64,000 nt of DNA from contig NZ_JAMBPQ010000019.1 of the NCBI RefSeq assembly GCF_024206495.1, positions 62,001 through 126,000 on the forward strand, in the 5' to 3' direction. A program made the position numbers and the translations under genes. Every line of letters starts with the position of its first letter. Position 1 is the stretch's first letter. The DNA is from Paraburkholderia sp. CNPSo 3272. Its GTDB lineage: Bacteria > Pseudomonadota > Gammaproteobacteria > Burkholderiales > Burkholderiaceae. This document shows, piece by piece, positions 26,817 to 36,562 of the stretch. The notes under the pieces were generated by a model. The model was not told where the DNA came from. It did no database searches and saw only the letters and a list, made by a program, of their open reading frames with translations.

Positions 26817-28313
26817 ATGGAACTCCACGTCACCGTGTCGGGCCGTCGCGACCTCGCCGGCCAGATCTATCGCCAGTTGCGTGACAGCATCGTCGATGGC
26901 CGTCTGGCCGGCGGCACCCGCCTGCCGTCCACGCGCGATCTCGCCTTGCAGCTCGGCGTTTCGCGCAAGACCACGCTCGACGTATTCGAACGCCTGCTCG
27001 CCGAAGGCTATCTGAACTCGCGGCGTGGTTCGGGCACATTCGTGGCCGAAACGCTCGAACGCCTGCCCGCGCGCGAGCGCGGTGATCCGAATCCGCAGAT
27101 ACGCGCGGCGACCGCTGCCATCACGATCGCGCGTGCCGGGAAGGCGCCGCGTGCGGCGCAGGCCACGCCGTGGTGGCACGCGCAAGCCGAGGCGCTGCAC
27201 GGTTCGCTGCCGCGCCTCGATACACGGCTCGCCTGCGACTTCGCGGGCGGCGTCACCGACAAGTCGCGCTTTCCCTTCGACATCTGGCGGCGCTGCATCA
27301 ACGACGCTCTGCGCGTTCAGGCGCGCGGTTACGGCTTGTATCGCGATCCGGCGGGTGAGGAGAAGCTGCGCCTTGCGGTGTCGCGCTATCTCGCCTTCAA
27401 CCGCGCGGTGCAGGGCACCTGGCAGGACGTGATCGTCACGCAGGGCGCGCAGCAAGCGCTCGATCTGCTCGCGCGCGTGACGCTCACACCCGGCGACGTC
27501 GTGGTCGTGGAGGACCCGGGCTATCCGCCCGCGCGCGATATCTTTGCCGCGCTGGGCGCGAAGGTCGTGCCAGTGCCGGTGGATCGCGACGGGCTCGTCG
27601 TCGCGCGGCTACCGAAGGCGGCGCGGCTCGTGTACGTCACGCCGTCGCACCAGTTTCCGCTCGGCATGCCGCTGAATCTCGAGCGGCGCGTCGCGCTGCT
27701 CGCATGGGCGCAGGCGTGCGGCGCGCTCGTGATCGAAGACGACTATGACTGCGAATACCGCTTCGAGGGCCGCTCTTTGGAGCCGCTCAAGAGCCTCGAC
27801 AACGCCGGTCTCGTGGCTTACGTCGGCACGTTTTCGAAGACCATCTTCCCCGAACTGCGCGTGGGCTACGTGGTGCCGCCTGCCGCGCTGGCCGCACCGC
27901 TCGCCCGCGCGCGGCAGATTGGCGATGCCCACGGCTGCGTGCTCACGCAGACGGCGCTCGCCGACTTCATGCTCAACGGCCATTTCGCGCGTCATTTGCG
28001 GCGCATGCATCAGATGTATGCGCAGCGCCGCGACGTGCTGCTCGCGCATCTGCGCGGACCGCTTGCGCCGTGGCTCGAACCCGTCATGCCCAACATCGCG
28101 GGGTTGCACCTGGCGGCGCGGCTCGTCGCGCCGCTCGACGCCGCAGCGGTGACGCAGGCCGCGCGCCGCGCGTCGATCGGGCTGCATCCGCTCGCGCCGT
28201 TTCATCTCGAAGCACCTGTACAGAGCGGTTTTCTGTTCGGTTACGGTGGGGTCGACGCCGAGCGTATCGACGCCGCGCTGACGTCGCTCGCCACGCTGCT
28301 GCGCACGCTTTGA
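26817..28313 (+). CDS. MocR/PdxR-type GntR regulator with aminotransferase domain
   Basis: This 498-residue regulator fuses an N-terminal GntR winged helix (IYRQLRDSIVDGRLAGGTRL, then LGVSRKTTLDVFERL) to a fold-type I aminotransferase-like domain. The PLP lysine is expected in YVGTFSKTIFPELRVGY near residue 340, and the EDDYDCEYR segment supplies further cofactor contacts. It should bind DNA in response to PLP or an amine. It is divergent from the ahpD-like gene and its likely regulator. Confidence 0.9.
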   Translation: MELHVTVSGRRDLAGQIYRQLRDSIVDGRLAGGTRLPSTRDLALQLGVSRKTTLDVFERLLAEGYLNSRRGSGTFVAETLERLPARERGDPNPQIRAATAAITIARAGKAPRAAQATPWWHAQAEALHGSLPRLDTRLACDFAGGVTDKSRFPFDIWRRCINDALRVQARGYGLYRDPAGEEKLRLAVSRYLAFNRAVQGTWQDVIVTQGAQQALDLLARVTLTPGDVVVVEDPGYPPARDIFAALGAKVVPVPVDRDGLVVARLPKAARLVYVTPSHQFPLGMPLNLERRVALLAWAQACGALVIEDDYDCEYRFEGRSLEPLKSLDNAGLVAYVGTFSKTIFPELRVGYVVPPAALAAPLARARQIGDAHGCVLTQTALADFMLNGHFARHLRRMHQMYAQRRDVLLAHLRGPLAPWLEPVMPNIAGLHLAARLVAPLDAAAVTQAARRASIGLHPLAPFHLEAPVQSGFLFGYGGVDAERIDAALTSLATLLRTL

Positions 28314-28636
28314 CTGCATTCTGCCGTCGCGGCGACATCGGCGTGGCAGCCGAAATCATGCAAAAACGCCATACGTATGGCGCTTTCCTGACGAACGCGC
28401 CGTGCGCCGCGTCGGCCGCAGCGCGTCGTCCGTGATCGATTCGGGCGCGTCAGGTGCACGTTTACCCCTGTAAACAGGCGTCAAAATGTGATCGAGAGTC
28501 AGCGCCGCGCAACAAAATCGTAACGACAATGCAAAAGCTTCACGCAAAACGCTTGCGCGTATGTAGAATCCGCCGTTGAAGCACGTGCATTCCGCAGTGC
28601 TTCTTCGATTCACTGACCAACACTGGTAGGAGAAAC
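28314..28636. promoter_or_regulatory. Intergenic region with palindromes before the HU-like gene
   Basis: No gene is seen in these 323 bases. They contain a perfect 16-bp palindrome CGCCATACGTATGGCG at 28367-28382 and a short inverted repeat GTTTACCCCTGTAAAC near 28459. A TAGAAT hexamer at 28564-28569 is a candidate -10 box for the HU-like gene, whose GTAGGAG ribosome site is at about 28626-28632. Confidence 0.45.
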
Positions 28637-29086
28637 ATGCCGACTTCCGCAAAGAAAGTGGCCGCAAAAAAGGCAGCTGCCCCGGCCAAGAAGGTTGCCG
28701 CAAAGAAAGCGCCCGCCACCAAGACGGCCGCAGCTAAGAAGGTCGCCGTGAAGGCGTCCGGCGTACCGACGCCGATCAAGGACACCTTCACGAAGGCCTC
28801 GCTGGCTACCCACGTCGCTGAACGTGCAGGCGTCGAGCCGAAGGCTGCCAAGGCCGTGCTCGCCGCGCTGGAAGACACGATCCTCGGTTCGGTCCACAAG
28901 AAGGGCGCTGGCGAATTCACGCTGTCGGGCCTTCTGAAGATCGTCGTCCAGGCCGTGCCGGCGAAGAAGAAGCGCTTCGGCAAGGATCCGTTCACGGGCG
29001 AAGAGCGCTGGTTCCCGGCGAAGCCCGCATCGGTCCGCATCAAGGCGCGCGCCCTGAAGAAGCTGAAGGACGCAGCAGCAGCCTGA
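28637..29086 (+). CDS. HU/IHF-like nucleoid protein with Lys/Ala-rich N-terminal tail
   Basis: This 149-residue DNA-binding protein begins with about 40 residues of AAKK-type repeats like eukaryotic histone H1 tails. The HU/IHF fold follows from about residue 50 (FTKASLATHVAERAGVEPKA to the DNA-binding arm KKKRFGKDPFTGE and the C-terminal IKARALKKLKDA). Such tailed HU proteins are typical of Burkholderia and relatives and compact DNA. The codon use is strongly biased, as expected for an abundant protein, and a good terminator follows. Confidence 0.92.
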   Translation: MPTSAKKVAAKKAAAPAKKVAAKKAPATKTAAAKKVAVKASGVPTPIKDTFTKASLATHVAERAGVEPKAAKAVLAALEDTILGSVHKKGAGEFTLSGLLKIVVQAVPAKKKRFGKDPFTGEERWFPAKPASVRIKARALKKLKDAAAA

Positions 29087-29142
29087 TTGCGCTGATTGCG
29101 CTTCAAGCCGCGACCTGAGGGTAGCGGTTATCCGTCAGTACC

Positions 29143-29181
29143 AAAAAATCCCCGTTGGTGTCGAGCTCACGGGGATTTTTC
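29143..29181 (+). terminator. Rho-independent terminator after the HU-like gene
   Basis: The stem AAAAATCCCCGT / ACGGGGATTTTT (29144-29155 with 29169-29180) is a symmetric hairpin followed by T residues. Confidence 0.88.
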
Positions 29182-29341
29182 ATTTGGTGCGTGCAATGCG
29201 CACGGCCACTGCCATGCTATGTCCTTATGTTATGGCCGACATCAGATAGGATGTTCGAGAAATCAAGTTGTAATTTGTCATCTACGTCGTATGTAAACGA
29301 TGCCGTAGATCAAATAGTTAAGTTGTCCATAGCACAGTGTT

Positions 29342-30231
29342 ATGCAGACAGCCGACCTCAGTTTGCGCCAGGTGGAAGCGTTTCGCGCTCTGATGCAGCG
29401 GGGCACCGCCTCGCTTGCGGCAAAAGCTCGGCATTTCTCAGCCTGCGGTGAGCCGTTTACTTGCCGACTTCGAAGCCAAGGTGAGGTTCGCACTTTTCGA
29501 GCGGCGCCAGGGGTGCTTGCTGCCGACCGTCGACGCCCATACGCTGCAAGACGAAGTCGAGCACGCGTTCTTCGGCTTCGAGCGCGTGGCTCAGGCGGCC
29601 GCGCAGATTCGCGCGCAACGGCGCGGCGTTGTGCGCGTGCTTCGGCGGATCTTTGCACCGACTTCCTGCCGCGCGTGGCCGCGGCGTTTGCGAGCGAGCA
29701 CGAAGGCGTCGATTTCGAACTGCTGACTGGCGAGGCCGCCGCGATGGCCGAGCGCGTGGCGGCGCAACGCTGCGATCTCGGTTTCGTCGCGCAAGCCGTC
29801 GCGCATCCTGGCGCGTCTCGAGTATCTGAGTGAATGGCCGCTGCGCTGCATCGTGCCGCGCGGACACCGGCTCGCGCGCAAACGCGTGGTTCAGCGCAAG
29901 ACTGCGCGGGCGAACGCTTCATTTCATTCGCCGCGGCGAGCGAGGCCCGCCTCTCCATCGACCGGCACTTTGCCGAATGCGGCGTGGCGCGTGAGCCCGG
30001 CGTCGAAGCGGCGCGCGCGCAATCGGTCGTGGGGACGGTGGAAGCGGGGTGGGCATCGCGCTCGTCGACGCGCTGACCGCCCAGCACGCGAGCGCGCGGG
30101 TGAGCGTGAAGCGTTTCACGCCCGCGCTCTCGAGCGCGCTCCACGTCGTGCGCGGCGCGCAGCGCGCGGCGACGACGCTGGGCGACGCATTCGTGTGTCA
30201 CGCCGCCGCCGCGCTGTCGCGGCTGCGCTGA
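29342..30231 (+). pseudogene. Decayed LysR-family regulator
   Basis: LysR-like segments follow one another in different frames. SLRQVEAFRALMQRGT starts at about 29357. The helix-turn-helix GISQPAVSRLLADFEAKV is in another frame at about 29428-29490. DFELLTGEAAAMAERVAAQRCDLGF follows at about 29713, then PLRCIVPRGHRLA at about 29840, FISFAAASEARLSIDRHFAECG at about 29920 and GIALVDALTAQHASARV to the end. At least four frame changes are needed to join them, so the gene is dead unless the sequence has clustered errors. Together they span a normal LysR length of roughly 295 residues. Confidence 0.8.
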
Positions 30232-30323
30232 GCCTTTCGCTCGCGTAAAAGGCATGTAAACGGCGCGAGTCGTGGCCGTGCGTGCACACCCCCCGGTGGA
30301 TTCCTTCTAAAACCCGGCGGGCA

Positions 30324-30363
30324 TAAAAAAACCAGCCGGGGCTTGCGCCGTAGGCTGGTTTGT
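30324..30363 (-). terminator. Rho-independent terminator of the porin gene
   Basis: The inverted repeat AAACCAGCC / GGCTGGTTT is flanked by an A run at 30326-30331, which is a T run on the minus strand downstream of the porin stop. Confidence 0.82.
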
Positions 30364-30460
30364 GCCGCGTGTCGTTTATAGCTGCGCGGTCTGGCTTCTG
30401 CGCCGGAATGGCTCGTCAGCCAGTTCCGGCGCCGGGCCGAAGCCCGGAGTGAAGCGTTGC

Positions 30461-31654
30461 TTAGAACTTGTGGCGGATGCCCAGGCTGACCAGGGTCTGC
30501 GAGCTCGAAGCCGAGTTGAAGCCGTACGAACCGATCGATGCGCCGGCCGTCGACGTCGTGGTCGCGCTGTCGCGCTGCGTGCCATTGGCGTGCTGATAAG
30601 CCGCAACAGCGTACAGGTCCGTACGCTTCGACAGGTTGTAGTCCGCGCCGAGCGAAACCTGGTTGTACGTGTTCGACGTGTCGCCAGAGCCGTGCGTCCA
30701 GGTGTAGCCGAGGCCAAGCAGCAGGGCCGGGTTCAGCTGATAACCGAGGAAGCCACCAGCAACGTTGAAGCGCTGGTTCGACGGGAATGCCGAAGCGCCG
30801 TCCGTGCGCATCTGAACGTTGCTGTAACGGCCGCTGAACGTGAACGGACCAGCGACGTATTGTGCAGCGACCGAAGCGATGCCAACCGACTTGGCCGAAG
30901 CGTAAGCCTGGGTGATCTGGCTGCCGTCCTGGAACATGGCGTCCGACGTTGCGCCCGAAGCCCAGCCGCCGTTAGCTGCGCGCGATGCCGGCGACGACGC
31001 GTTGTCCATGCGGAAGTAGCCGCCCGCAACGTTGAACGAGCCGATGCCGTACGTTGCAGCTGCACCCCAGCTCTGACCCGAGCCGGTTGCGCCAGCGACG
31101 CCGCCGAACGCGTACATGCCTTCGAACTGGAAGCCTTGCAGAACCGGCGAGACGTACTTGACTGCGCTGTTCGTACGCGAGCTGTTGTCGTTGTTGTCGA
31201 CGTCGCCCGGGGTTGCGAACGTGCTGCCGAAGTAATTGTCGCCCGTCAGCGGCTGAACCATGTCGACCAGCGGGTCGTACTGACGGCCGAACGTGACCGT
31301 ACCGAACTGGTCGTGCGACAGGCCAACGAATGCTTGACGGCCGAAGATTGCCGTGTTGCCGTTGTACTTGCCCATCTTGCCGCTGTTGATGTCAAAGCCG
31401 CTTTCCAATTGGAAAATTGCCTTGAGGCCGCCGCCCAGATCTTCCGTGCCCTTCAGGCCCCAGCGGTTGCCCGACAGATTGCCGCCGGCCAGGCCGACCA
31501 GATTCTTGTTGGCCTTGTTGGCGTCCATCGTGTTGTGGGCCCACTGGATCGATTCGTCGATCACACCATAGAGGGTCACGCTGCTTTGAGCGTGCGCGGT
31601 GCCAGCTGCGGCCAAGAGGGCCAGCGAGAGGGTCGAGAGAGCGACTCGTTTCAT
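30461..31654 (-). CDS. Trimeric outer-membrane porin (OmpC-like, Burkholderia type)
   Basis: This 397-residue porin precursor has the signal peptide MKRVALSTLSLALLAAAGTAHA and a mature start QSSVTLYGVID. Features of the 16-strand general porin family follow: WGLKGTEDLGGGLKAIFQLE, ATFGRQ-like turns and the final VSLGIRHKF ending in the C-terminal Phe needed for BAM-dependent assembly. It should pass small anionic solutes. The start at 31652-31654 was chosen because it gives the signal peptide. The upstream DNA (31655-31870) is unusually AT-rich, suiting a strong promoter. Confidence 0.93.
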   Translation of the reverse strand: MKRVALSTLSLALLAAAGTAHAQSSVTLYGVIDESIQWAHNTMDANKANKNLVGLAGGNLSGNRWGLKGTEDLGGGLKAIFQLESGFDINSGKMGKYNGNTAIFGRQAFVGLSHDQFGTVTFGRQYDPLVDMVQPLTGDNYFGSTFATPGDVDNNDNSSRTNSAVKYVSPVLQGFQFEGMYAFGGVAGATGSGQSWGAAATYGIGSFNVAGGYFRMDNASSPASRAANGGWASGATSDAMFQDGSQITQAYASAKSVGIASVAAQYVAGPFTFSGRYSNVQMRTDGASAFPSNQRFNVAGGFLGYQLNPALLLGLGYTWTHGSGDTSNTYNQVSLGADYNLSKRTDLYAVAAYQHANGTQRDSATTTSTAGASIGSYGFNSASSSQTLVSLGIRHKF

Positions 31655-31874
31655 TCTGTTTTCTCCACGCAGAAATTGTGTAGTTGTTGCGCGTTGGAGA
31701 ATAACGCAGCAGGCCAGGCGACCTGAAATGAAAAAATAAAGATTGTCGCGAAAACCTGACACCGGCCAGAAGCCCTTGTCAGACGGGGCCTCCGTCCATT
31801 ATGCCGTTTCAAGAAATATTCGATTGTTGATCGAGCATTATTGTTGTTTTTGATAAAAGTTCCGTAAACAGCCG

Positions 31875-33281
31875 TTATTTTTTCCCCTTGGCGCGACCTT
31901 TGGTAGCGGCCTCAATTGGCGCGGCCGCATTGGGGTGGCGGCGCCTGCCGGCGGCCGTCACGGCGAGCGCGGCGCTCGCGACGAACAGCACCGAACCCCA
32001 TGGGTGGCGCTTCACATAGCGGTCAGCGGCGACGACCGTGCGGCCCGCGTGAACCAGCGTGAGCGCGGCCGCGTAGGTGGCGCTGTTTTCCATGCGCACC
32101 ACCGAACGGCGGATGTGCAACCCCGATTTCAGCCTTCCGAACACGCCGCCATGTGCGCTCGCGCGCCCAATCGCGCCGAGCCGCGTTTCCGATAGTGTCG
32201 ATTTGTCTGCTGCAACGGCCGCCGCCAAGGCCGAAGGCATTGCCGTAATGCCTGCGCCGCCGTTTCCGATCGGCACGGCCGACGGCGCCGGCGCTCCGGC
32301 GGGGTCCGCGCGCTTCGTGTCGTCCCGCGCGACGATGGTGGAGGCGGCGAGCACCGAGGCTAGCTTGGCGCGGCTGCCGGGCGGCGTTTCCTCGAGGAAA
32401 CCCCACGCTCCGCGCGGATCGTGCATGCGGCCGCGCGCGGCCGAGAATTCCGCGCCGAGCAGGAGCACAGCCGCCGAGAAATAGAGCCACATGAGCAACA
32501 CCGCGAGCGAGCCGGCGGCGCCGAAGGCCGTCGCCATGCCCGCGTGCGCGAGATAGAGCGCAAACAGCTTCTTGCCCGCCGAGAACAGGACCGCCGCGAC
32601 GATGCCGCCCACCATCGCGTCGCGCCAGCGAACGTTGGCGTCGGGCAGGAAGCGCAGCAGGGCGCCGAACGCGACGGTCAACACCACGAGCCCCACGCCA
32701 AGCTGCATGAGGTTGCCGATGATCACATAAGGAGAATTGCCCCAGAGCCACTGACCGACGAACGTAATGGCCGTGTCGAGCACGAGCGAGACGATGAGCA
32801 GGAACGCGACGCCGAGCACGAGGCTGAATGAAATGAGCCTCACGCGCACGAGCGCCATCACGCTGGAGGGACGTTCCCCGTCCGGCGGCCAGACGATGTT
32901 CAGCGCGGAATTGAGCGAGGAGAAGGTTGCGGAAGCGCCGATCACGAGCAAGGCGAGCGAGATGATCGCCGCGGCGCCGCCTTTGCCGCCCGCCCGGTGC
33001 GCGTTTTGCACGATGGTGGTGATGCCCGCGGCCGCGTCGTCGCCGAGCACGTTGTGGACCTGGCGGAAGAGTTCGCCGCGCGCGGCATCGTCGCCGAAAA
33101 ACCAGCCGGCCACGGCAATCACCATCACGAGCGTCGGCGCGAGCGAAAACGCCGAGTAGAACGCGATGCTCGCCGCGAGCGACGGGCAGCGATTGGCGAG
33201 GAACTGGCGCAGCGCGCCCACTACCCACGACGCTTCCTTGCGTGCGGCGGACTGCAGTCGTTCGGAGGAAAGCGTTGACAT
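31875..33281 (-). CDS. YihY/BrkB-family inner-membrane protein with a C-terminal extension
   Basis: The first 300 residues form the YihY (UPF0761) membrane domain with about six helices and the family segments LAASIAFYSAFSLAPTLVMV and YLAHAGMATAFGAAGSLAVL. The family was once called ribonuclease BN; that activity belongs to another protein, so no nuclease role is implied. A C-terminal tail to residue 468 adds a Pro/Ala linker and a stretch with KRHPWGSVLFVASAALAV, ending in basic residues, like the ElaB/DUF883 membrane-anchor pattern. The tail fusion is somewhat unusual. Confidence 0.82.
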   Translation of the reverse strand: MSTLSSERLQSAARKEASWVVGALRQFLANRCPSLAASIAFYSAFSLAPTLVMVIAVAGWFFGDDAARGELFRQVHNVLGDDAAAGITTIVQNAHRAGGKGGAAAIISLALLVIGASATFSSLNSALNIVWPPDGERPSSVMALVRVRLISFSLVLGVAFLLIVSLVLDTAITFVGQWLWGNSPYVIIGNLMQLGVGLVVLTVAFGALLRFLPDANVRWRDAMVGGIVAAVLFSAGKKLFALYLAHAGMATAFGAAGSLAVLLMWLYFSAAVLLLGAEFSAARGRMHDPRGAWGFLEETPPGSRAKLASVLAASTIVARDDTKRADPAGAPAPSAVPIGNGGAGITAMPSALAAAVAADKSTLSETRLGAIGRASAHGGVFGRLKSGLHIRRSVVRMENSATYAAALTLVHAGRTVVAADRYVKRHPWGSVLFVASAALAVTAAGRRRHPNAAAPIEAATKGRAKGKK

Positions 33282-33478
33282 GATGGTGCGCCCCGCGGTG
33301 GATGCTTCAGTGGTCCGTTTTCATCACAAAGATGGCTTCATTCGCCATTTAATATTAGCAAGCGGGGTTCCCGGGCGATCTCGCGCTGCACGCGCGTCAC
33401 GCTTGGGGGCATCCAGCGCGATCCGTCTCCCAAAACGTCTTATACTGAAAATACCCACGATCAAGCCGAGGACGAATC

Positions 33479-36400
33479 ATGCTGCAGATGTCCCGGCGTC
33501 AGTTCCTCAAGGTCACGGCAACGTCGCTGGCGGGTTCCAGCCTCGCGTTGATGGGTTTTGCTCCCGACAACGCGCTTGCCGAGGTCCGACAATACAAACT
33601 GGCGCGCACCACTGAAACCCGCAACACCTGCCCGTACTGCTCGGTTGGTTGCGGGATCCTCATGTACGGTCTCGGCGATGGCGCGAAGAATGCTACGACG
33701 AGCATCATCCATATCGAAGGCGATCCCGATCACCCCGTCAATCGCGGCACGCTGTGCCCGAAGGGCGCCAGCCTGATCGATTTCATTCATAGCGAGAGCC
33801 GCCTCAAGTACCCCGAGTACCGGGCGGCCGGCTCGAACGAGTGGAAACGCATTTCGTGGGATGACGCGCTCGACCGCATCGCGAAGCTGTTGAAGGAAGA
33901 TCGCGACGCGAACTTCGTCGAGAAGACCGCCGACGGCAAGACCGTGAACCGCTGGTTGACCACGGGCATGCTGGCCGCATCGGCGGCCAGCAACGAAGTC
34001 GGCTATCTCACGCACAAAGTGGCCCGCAGCATGGGGCTGCTCGCATTCGACAACCAGGCGCGTGTCTGACACGGCCCGACGGTGGCAGGTCTTGCCCCGA
34101 CGTTTGGCCGTGGAGCGATGACGAACCATTGGGTCGACATTCGCAATGCGGACGTGATTCTGGTGATGGGCGGCAATGCGGCCGAGGCGCACCCGTGCGG
34201 CTTCAAGTGGGTCACGGAGGCGAAGGCGCACCGGGGTGCGCGGCTCATCGTGGTGGACCCGCGCTTCACGCGCACGGCATCGGTCGCGGACTTCTACGCG
34301 CCGATCCGTACCGGCACGGACGTCGCCTTCCTTGGCGCGGTGATCAACTATTTGCTCACCAACGACAAGATCCAGCACGAGTACGTGAAGAACTACACGG
34401 ACTTCACGTTCATCGTGCGCGAAGACTACGCATTCAACGACGGCATTTTTTCGGGCTACGATGCGCAGAAGCATTCGTACACGGACAAGTCGTCCTGGAA
34501 CTACGAGCTCGGCGACGACGGCTTCGTGAAGACCGACGACACGCTGCAGAATCCGCGCTGCGTTTATCAGTTGCTCAAGCAGCATTACTCGCGCTACACG
34601 CCCGAGATGGTAGAGAAAGTGTGCGGCACGCCGAAGGATAAATTCCTCAAGGTGTGCGAAATGCTTGCGAGCACGGCTGTGCCGGGCCGCGCGGGCACGA
34701 TCATGTATGCGCTCGGCTGGACCCATCACTCGATCGGCTCGCAGAATATTCGCACCGGCGCGATGGTGCAGCTCCTGCTCGGCAACATCGGCATTGCGGG
34801 CGGCGGCATGAATGCGCTGCGCGGCCACTCGAACATCCAGGGGCTGACCGACCTCGGGCTCATGTCGAACCTGCTCACGGGCTATATGACGCTGCCGTCC
34901 GAAGCGGAGCAGGACTACGACGACTACATCAAGAAGCGCGCGGCGCAGCCCATGCGGCCGAACCAGCTCAGCTACTGGCGGAATTACGGCGCATTTTTCG
35001 TGAGCTTCATGAAGTCGTGGTGGGGCGACGCGGCCACGAAGGACAACAACTGGGGCTACGACTGGCTGCCCAAGCTCGACAAGCCGTACGACCTGCTGCA
35101 GACCATCGAGCTGATGAACCAGGGCAAGGTCAACGGCTATATTTGCCAGGGCTTCAACGTCATGGCGTCCTCCCCGAACAAGGCCAAGACCGTCTCGGCG
35201 CTCAGCAAGCTCAAGTGGCTCGTGATCATGGACCCGCTCGCCATCGAGACTGCCGAATTCTGGAAGAAGTACGGCGACTATAACGATGTCGATCCGACTT
35301 CGATTCAAACCGAAGTGTACCGTTTGCCCACCACGTGCTTCGCGGAAGAAAACGGCTCGCTCGTGAGTTCGAGCCGAGTGCTGCAGTGGCACTGGAAGGG
35401 TGCGGAGCCGCCGGGCGAGGCGAAGAGCGACCTCGAGATCATGTCGGGCCTGTTCATGCGTATCCGCGCCGCGTATCAGAAGGACGGTGGCAAGCTGCCC
35501 GATCCGATCGTCAAGCTCGACTGGCCGTATTCGGATCCTGCGAGCCCGACGCCGGAAGAGCTGGCGAAGGAGTTCAACGGGCGTGCGCTCGCCGACCAGA
35601 CCGATGCAAAAGATCCCACCAAGGTGCTCGTGAAGAAGGGCGAGCAGCTCTCGGGCTTCGCGCAGTTGAAGGACGACGGCACGACCGCGAGCGGCTGCTG
35701 GATCTTCTGCGGCGCGTGGACCCAGGCGGGCAACCAGATGGGCCGGCGCGACAACGACGACCCCACGGGTATTGGACAGACGCTCAACTGGGCCTGGGCG
35801 TGGCCGGTGAACCGGCGCGTGCTGTACAACCGTGCCTCGTGCGACGTGGCGGGCAAGCCCTTCGATCCCACCCGCAAGCTGATCGCCTGGAACGGCAGCG
35901 TATGGGCGGGCGCGGACATACCCGACTACAAGGTTGACGAAGCGCCCGATCAGGGCATGGGGCCGTTCATCATGAACCCCGAGGGCGTGGCGCGTTTCTT
36001 TGCCCGCGACGGCATGAACGAAGGGCCATTCCCTGAGCACTACGAACCGTTCGAGAACCCGCTCGGCTATAACCCGTTCCACCCGAACAACCCGCTCGCC
36101 ACGAGCAATCCGGCGGCGCGCGTGTTCCCGGACGATCGCAAGACGTTTGGAACCGCGCAGCAGTTCCCGCATGTGGCGACCACGTACCGGCTCACCGAGC
36201 ACTTCCACTTCTGGACGAAACATGCCCGGCTGAACGCGATCATTCAGCCGCAGCAGTTCGTCGAGATCGGCGAGGCGCTCGCGAAGGAGGTGGGCGTGGT
36301 GGCCGGCGATCGCGTGAAGGTGTCGAGCAATCGCGGCTATCTGATCGCGGTGGCGGTGGTCACCAAGCGCATCAAGCCGCTGACCATCGAGGGCAAGACC

Positions 36401-36550
36401 GTGCATCAGGTCGGCGTACCGCTGCACTGGGGCTTCAAGGGGCTCACGCACCCGGGCTATCTGACGAATACGCTCACACCGCCCGTGGGCGACGGCAATT
36501 CGCAGACACCCGAATTCAAGTCGTTCCTCGTGAAGGTCGAAAAGGCATAG
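33479..36550 (+). CDS. fdnG: Formate dehydrogenase catalytic subunit, selenocysteine-containing
   Basis: This is the 1023-residue periplasm-facing Mo/W-bis-MGD subunit that oxidises formate to CO2. The N-terminus has a twin-arginine signal (SRRQFLK). TCPYCSVGCG and CPKGAS segments ligate a [4Fe-4S] cluster. The in-frame TGA at 34067-34069 encodes Sec197 in the conserved context NQARV-U-HGPTVAGLAP, and the same frame continues without another stop to 36550. A SECIS-like hairpin follows the UGA. Gene callers would split it at 34069. It heads an operon with the beta and gamma subunits and lies beside selA, selB and selC. A second ATG at 33488 is an alternative start. Confidence 0.96.
34067..34112 (+). 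promoter_or_regulatory. Selenocysteine UGA codon and bacterial SECIS hairpin
   Basis: UGA at 34067-34069 is followed by an outer stem CACGGCC (34070-34076) / GGCCGTG (34106-34112). The apical stem is CGG-U-GGCA / UGCC-CCG (34080-34099) with the loop GGUCU. The bulged U at 34083 and the GGU in the loop match the features SelB recognises in the E. coli fdhF and fdnG elements. Confidence 0.92.
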
Positions 36551-36562
36551 GGAGGCGACGAC

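Noticed and set aside
33479..34069. A 196-codon formate dehydrogenase gene ending at TGA, with a separate gene from 34082
   Set aside because: The TGA sits at the conserved selenocysteine position, a SECIS-like hairpin follows, the frame continues to 36550, and selA/selB/selC are nearby. It is one selenoprotein gene.
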